A stretch of 64,000 nt of DNA from Cephalopachus bancanus (lineage: Eukaryota; Chordata; Mammalia; Primates; Tarsiidae), in contig JAPVLO010000323.1 of NCBI GenBank assembly GCA_027257055.1, positions 1,251,001 to 1,315,000 of the forward strand, written 5' to 3'. A program made the position numbers and the translations under genes. The first letter of the stretch is position 1, and each line of letters opens with the position of its first letter. Under the pieces are notes generated by a model. That model made no database searches, was not told the DNA's origin, and saw nothing but the letters and a program-made list of their open reading frames with translations. Below, piece after piece: positions 58,906-64,000 of the stretch.

Positions 58906-59704
58906 AAGTAAAGATCTCCCATAAAAGTTGTCTGTGAGTCAGATATCTACAATTGCTCTTTCTGCCCTTCCTCTCCCAACCAAAATGCTTTGAACCCCAA
59001 AACCTCCAAACCTTCTGTTAGGCCAGGTGCAAGAAGTAGAGACTCAAAGAGCCCCTGGAGATAAAGAAACTGTCATTTCAACAGGACCAGTCATGAAAAG
59101 CCCCATAAGCTTTCCTACCCCGGGATCTGGCATTAAAGAAAAGATCTGGGCTAAAGCGATTATTGCTGGGCCACTGCCAACAGAAAGTATCATATATTCC
59201 AGCTTAACAAAAAAAAAAAAAAAAAAAGAAAATGTAAGTTGAATCTAAATGAAATATAACTCTATTCCTCTTTTATCTAAGTGATTTAGGTGGGCAAAGA
59301 ATAGGGCTCTGCTGGGAGCAAATTAAATGAGTTGTCTGATACATCACAGTGGCTTTAGGGCAGCATTGAAAGGGACTGTAAGGGCCTTCCCCCTCCCCAA
59401 AGCCTTGTGTCACATCCCACGAGGACAGAGGGAGGTGAGGTGAGTCAAAGCTCTCTGCTGTCAACAGTGGCGAGTTGCAGAAGGTTCTTGAGTGGGGGTC
59501 TTGGACATGACTAAAGTTGCATTTAGGAAGCTGAACTTGCCAGGTCTCACTAATTATTTGTTGAATGAATGCATGATTCAGATGAAGACCAAAAAAGAGA
59601 CAAAAACCTGGCCACCTAGGAATATGGATTTTATTCAAGTCCTATGAAAAAGAGTCAGAAAATGAGATCAATACCCTCATTATAGCTTTAGATCAAACAC
59701 AGCT

Positions 59705-59980
59705 TTCTTTTTTTAATTTTTAATTTTTTTTTTGAGTTGGAGTCTCACTCTGTTGCCCAGGCTGGAGTGCAGTGACACACTCATGGCCATCGCAGCCTTG
59801 AACTTCTGGGCTCAAGCGATCCTTCTATCTCAGCCTTTCAAGAAGCTGGAACTACAGGAACACGCCACCGTGCCCGGCTAAGTTTTTGATTTATTGTAGA
59901 GATGAGGTCTCACCAAGTTGCCCAGACTGGTCTTGAACCCGTGGGCTCAGGCAATCTTGCTTCCACCTCTCAAAGTGCTC
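59705..59980 (-). mobile_element. Alu, truncated at its 5' end
   Basis: Minus-orientation Alu ending at CTCAAAGTGCT, so the last 35 bp or so of the usual 5' end are missing. Confidence 0.93.
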
Positions 59981-62147
59981 TTAATGTAACAGAAGTGTTG
60001 AACAAATTTGACATGTGGAATGTAATAAAAACACAACATGACTTTTGTTCTTATTGATCCTGTAAAATTTACTTTGTGTGGTCATCTTTCCCTGCCCTGG
60101 ATGAATGCAATTAACCCCAAGGTCACATACAATCAGTCCGGGGGTCATTTTAAGTCACCAACACAGTTCAATATACACACTGGAATACCTAGCCCAGGAA
60201 AAAATTAACACCTTTCATTTTATTTAATGTCAAACCGTCTCTATTTCTCAGGCTGCCCGGTGTGAGCTGGCTGCCCACAGTGACAGAGGGAGATTTGATC
60301 TTCCGTGGTCTTTTTCCTACCCCTGCTCCCTCTTGTTCCCTGGTTTGGAATATAAACAGAGGAAGAAAAAACAGGGGCAGGGACTTTTCTTACTTCAGCT
60401 CTGTCTGCCATAACTTGGCTTGGCGCTGAGTTAGGTTGATATTTAAAGCTGATATTCTCTTGAAGGCACTCCTAGGAGTCCCCTTCCTGGGGTCTGTGAG
60501 CTGTGATGATACCGTCAGCTTCTCTCCTCGAGGGGTCCATCCCCACACGCTGGGGCATCCCTTTGTCCCTTCTAGGAGTTTCCTCAGGTAGATCCTAACA
60601 CAGCCTCAAGATGGCAGGCCCCTATCCTTTTCTGCACTGGAGGAACAGGTTTCGTCCTGCCACTGCAGGGGGATTGGGGTTGCAGAAATTAGCAGCTACT
60701 TGCTATGGCTCCACCAGCCTCCACACAACTTGTCAGTTACTCTCTGACTCTGTGGATATTCTGGGGCAGAAATCAGCTCTCAGCTCACTCTGCCTTCCAA
60801 CTTCAAGGGACACATTTCAGGCTCTCAAGATGGCCATGATGAAGGCCTCTAAAACTTAGAGGGTGTTTCAGGCACACCCTCACCTCTTAGCTCCTCTTGA
60901 GAGACATGACCCCTGACTGACAGCATACACTTCTCCAAAGAAATCTTTCTCACCAGAATCTTTCCTCTTGCTTTGTACTTTCCAAAAACCTTTTATATTC
61001 TTGGAGTGAGAAAGAAGCCCCTGGGCAAATGGCGAAACTTTGAAATCAAATGTCAGGTTTTTCTTTTCTTTCTTTTTTTGATACTTCTTATGGTGTCTGT
61101 CTCATATACACTTTGGTACCTGAGAGCTATAATATCAATCCCTCCAGGTGAGAAGCATTCTGTTTTAACACTGGATTATGCTCACTTAACAAACTCTATG
61201 TAGGGCATTCTTTATAAAGCAGCTTTAATTCTTCTCACTACATATTCTTGTCCTTTTAAAGCCTAAAGTTAAAAGAACTTAAAGTAATCAAATTTGTAAA
61301 TGACATTTGCAATCTTTACTGATTGTGGCTGTTATAAATTAGCAGGCATAGCTCTGGGTTGTATAGGAGATTACACAGTTTGGGGGGGTCTTTTTAAGAA
61401 AAGGAATGGAAAAATAGAAATAAAAAATTGGGTATGCAAAACAAATATTTACTTGGAATGAGAAAAACAACAAATTGCAAAGTTGAAAATGCTGACAAAT
61501 ATACTACAAACATAAAAAATCTGGAAAAATTACATGATGTTTTAATTCATGAATTATCTTATATTTACCCTTATCATGTATTTTGAATTTTAATATGATC
61601 AATAATGCTAAATATATAAAATTATATGAAATTAAGATATAATAGGAGTAATTAAAATGAATTGTAAGCAGTCTTACATCACATTAGGCTACTTAATTAT
61701 GTAATTGCATTATTCATATACTACATACATTGATTTATTTTAGAAATATGTATGGTGACTTTATCATTAGATTGTTTCTTCAGGTTGGCATGCTTCATTG
61801 ATGAATACTTTTTCTTCTTGTTTTGTCTAAAACTGCTGGTCCTCTTAAGGATGTGATGTGATCTTATACGTTAGGATATAGAAAATATAACTAAACGAAA
61901 AGGCGTAGTCACTGTAGAGTTGGCACTAGTTTTGCCCTACAACACAGAAATTCTGATAAAATTGATTTTGTGTGATTCACCTCAAGTAAGAAAGAAATGT
62001 TGTTCACATATTGTATATCATGTATATTTCTGACAGGACAGAATTTCCATTTTGACTAAGTGTCTTTGAGAAGTAAATTCTCTGCTTATATTTTTACATA
62101 TCTGAAGATTGGCAGAATTTTCCACGGAATAGCATCTGGACTTTTGC
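59981..62147. other. Unannotated stretch
   Basis: The GC-richer part at 60,240-60,950 may be an old repeat or regulatory DNA. An 82-codon frame at 60,611-60,859 is unremarkable. The part after 61,200 is very AT-rich. Confidence 0.5.
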
Positions 62148-62284
62148 TTTTTTTTTTAATTAAAAAAAATTTTTTTTGGAGATGAGGGTCTCACTATGTT
62201 GCCCAGGCTGGTCTCTAACTCCTGGCCTCAAGTGATCCTCCCAAAGTGTTAGGATTTCAGGCATGAGCCACCGCACCATGTTAG
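62148..62284 (-). mobile_element. Alu monomer
   Basis: Minus-orientation left-arm-type monomer (GAGATGAGGGTCTCACTATG to GAGCCACCGCACCATG). Confidence 0.85.
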
Positions 62285-62818
62285 CTTCTTACTTGTAAAA
62301 ACTTGTTTCTTCTACTTCTTTACCTTCAGACTTCCAATGCCCCATGCAATAGGTCACGTTTGTATCACAAAATGACCTCTAGCATGGTATCTGTCTGTCA
62401 GACACTGGGTGAGTCAGCAAAGGAGAACTGAGAACGCTACTGCAAGCCCTTCCTGCACCACAATTGCTAGCAATAACTTAGACGTGGAAGTGAACCACAC
62501 AACCCAAACTCGAGGTATTATGTCTTCAACTCAGCTTCCCCTTAGCTGAAACCAGTCAACCCTTTCCTCTTCACCACCACTCTACAGAAGGGCACATGTA
62601 ACAGAGGGTAAGCTGGAGAGAAAAAAGAGATGAAGGTTCTTGATTGACTGGTTCACATGTCTTATACATTTTACAAAAGCATATGATCTTGTGAACACAT
62701 TGCTTGGGTCCCTAATAGGATCTTGGAAAGGGTTCATTTAAGTGGGGATGGGGGGCTGGCACTTCATTAACTTCATGGCCTACCAGGAACCAGCCCTGTT
62801 TGCATGAACCAGTTCTTT

Positions 62819-63104
62819 TTTTTTTTTTTTTGAGTTGGAGTCTCACTGTTGCCCAGACTGGAGTGCAGTGGCCGCACCCGGCCACCGCAGCCTCGACCTG
62901 CTGGGCTCCGGCGATCCTTCCACCTCAGCCTTCCGAGTAGCCGGAATTACAGGCATGCGCTACCACGCCCGGCTGATTTTTTTATTTATTGTGGAGATGA
63001 GGTCTCGCTGCCCAGGTGGGTCTCGAACCCGCGGGCTCAGGCAATCCACTCATCTCAGCATCCCAAAGGCGCGGGATTACAGGCTGAGCCACCACCGAAC
63101 CCGG
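62819..63104 (-). mobile_element. Strepsirrhine-type Alu with intact TSDs
   Basis: Minus-orientation Alu with perfect 15-bp TSDs ATGAACCAGTTCTTT at 62,804-62,818 and 63,105-63,119. It is one of the best preserved copies in the window. Confidence 0.97.
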
Positions 63105-63499
63105 ATGAACCAGTTCTTTACAGTATATTTACATGTTCATGATTGGCACACTCGTGTGCTTGTGGACAAATGTAGGTGCTACTGCCAAGGTTTAGCAGTT
63201 GGCTAGCCTCTAAGAGGAGTCAGCGACTGAGTAGAATTTCCCTAAGGTTTAACTTTTATCTCTTAGCCTCGAGGTCTTAGGAAAGTTATTAACCTCATGA
63301 ATTGTCCATGTACCATTGAAAGGGGTTTGACTAGATAATGAAGACATTTATTTTAATAAGCTGGCAGGGAGGAGACTCATGCAAGGACCATGAAGGGAAT
63401 GGGCTGTACTCAGACATAGGGAAAATTAGAGAAAGTATGGTAAGATGCCTTACTTGTCAGTTCATGGTTCTCTTTTGTAAGCTTGTATTCCGTAAGGGA

Positions 63500-63900
63500 A
63501 CAGTCATGTTAGGAATGATTTCAGCTGCAAGTAACAGAATAATTGACTAATGGTGATTTAAGTAACAAAGATCTTAGCTCTTAGAACAAAAAGTCTGAAG
63601 GTAGGAGACTGATAATTCTTGCTACTTTAGGACTCTGCCCTTATCGCTATGATTCTCAAGGTCAAAATATGGTTGCCATAGCTCCAGGCATCATTTGTCC
63701 AAAGGCAGAAAACAGAGCACAGCTAGAGAGTGTGACTTTCTCCTTTTAGTAAGGAGGAGAAATTTTTTTCTAAATAACTTATCAGAATTCTCCTTTAAGT
63801 CTTATTGGCCAAAACTAGGGCACACGAGTAGAGTCCCTAGCTGCAAGGGGGAACTGGGAAAGCAGTGTCTGGCAAAGGGGCATGGGAGTTCTGTGATTGG
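63500..63900 (+). repeat. Probable ancient mammalian repeat
   Basis: CAGCTGCAAGTAACAGAATA at the start and TTATTGGCCAAAACTAGGGC with CTAGCTGCAAGGGGGAACTG near the end resemble a dispersed LTR- or DNA-type repeat. The family is not assigned. Confidence 0.45.
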
Positions 63901-64000
63901 CTTAGACTAGTCACACTTTATCTTTCAGGGCTGGGCACATAGCTTCTCTGAACAAAAATATGGATTTTATTAGTAAGGAGGAAAAGGGAAATAGCTATTG

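Noticed and set aside
60611..60859. 82-codon frame beginning MAGPYPFLHW
   Set aside because: Short, no homology that I recognise, no splice or promoter context.

Overview
The window is nuclear DNA of a primate, most probably a strepsirrhine (lemur or loris group). It carries more than 40 dimeric Alu elements or Alu monomers. Several of the best preserved do not follow the human Alu consensus: the head reads GGCTCAGCCTGTAATCCC instead of the usual CTCACGCCTG form, the linker reads CTACAATAAATCAAAAAATTAG, and the tail reads GAGACTCCAACTCAAAA. Older mammalian layers (MIR, L2, MER5/MER20-type hAT elements, Tigger and mariner remnants, MLT1-type LTRs, L1 fragments) lie beneath them. There are no operons, tRNA or rRNA genes and no CRISPR array. 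Nearly every long reading frame is an accidental frame through an Alu or through the CpG island.

Layout. 1-12.3 kb is intron-like or intergenic DNA with about nine Alus, MIRs and two hAT remnants. 12.69-13.85 kb is a strong CpG island with GC boxes and a CCAAT box, and is the only convincing gene-regulatory locus here. Good splice-donor signals lie on the minus strand beside and inside it, and a possible 62-bp minus-strand coding exon sits at 12,401-12,462. The likeliest reading is a minus-strand gene starting in the island and running off the left edge, but I could not name it. 14.86 kb holds a perfect E-box palindrome. 15-37 kb is repeat-rich: an L2 copy, MLT1 LTRs split by Alus, an L1 3' end with intact target-site duplications (TSDs), and two mariner remnants, one split by an Alu and one split by a small polyadenylated retrocopy.

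37.95-40.48 kb is a diverged inverted duplication with two arms and a spacer of about 590 bp. At 41.0 kb an LTR carries a near-perfect 37-bp-arm palindrome that looks like a template-switch product. 42-52 kb mixes MIR, Tigger, mariner and L2 remnants and includes an Alu inserted inside an Alu with both TSDs readable. 52-54 kb is a patchwork of L1 fragments in both orientations. 54-64 kb is mostly unannotated intergenic or intronic sequence with further Alus.

No protein-coding gene can be fully annotated from this window. The main interest is the unnamed CpG-island gene and several structural events: the inverted duplication, the palindrome, nested retroposition, and re-use of one insertion site. 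I found no convincing new multi-gene system.
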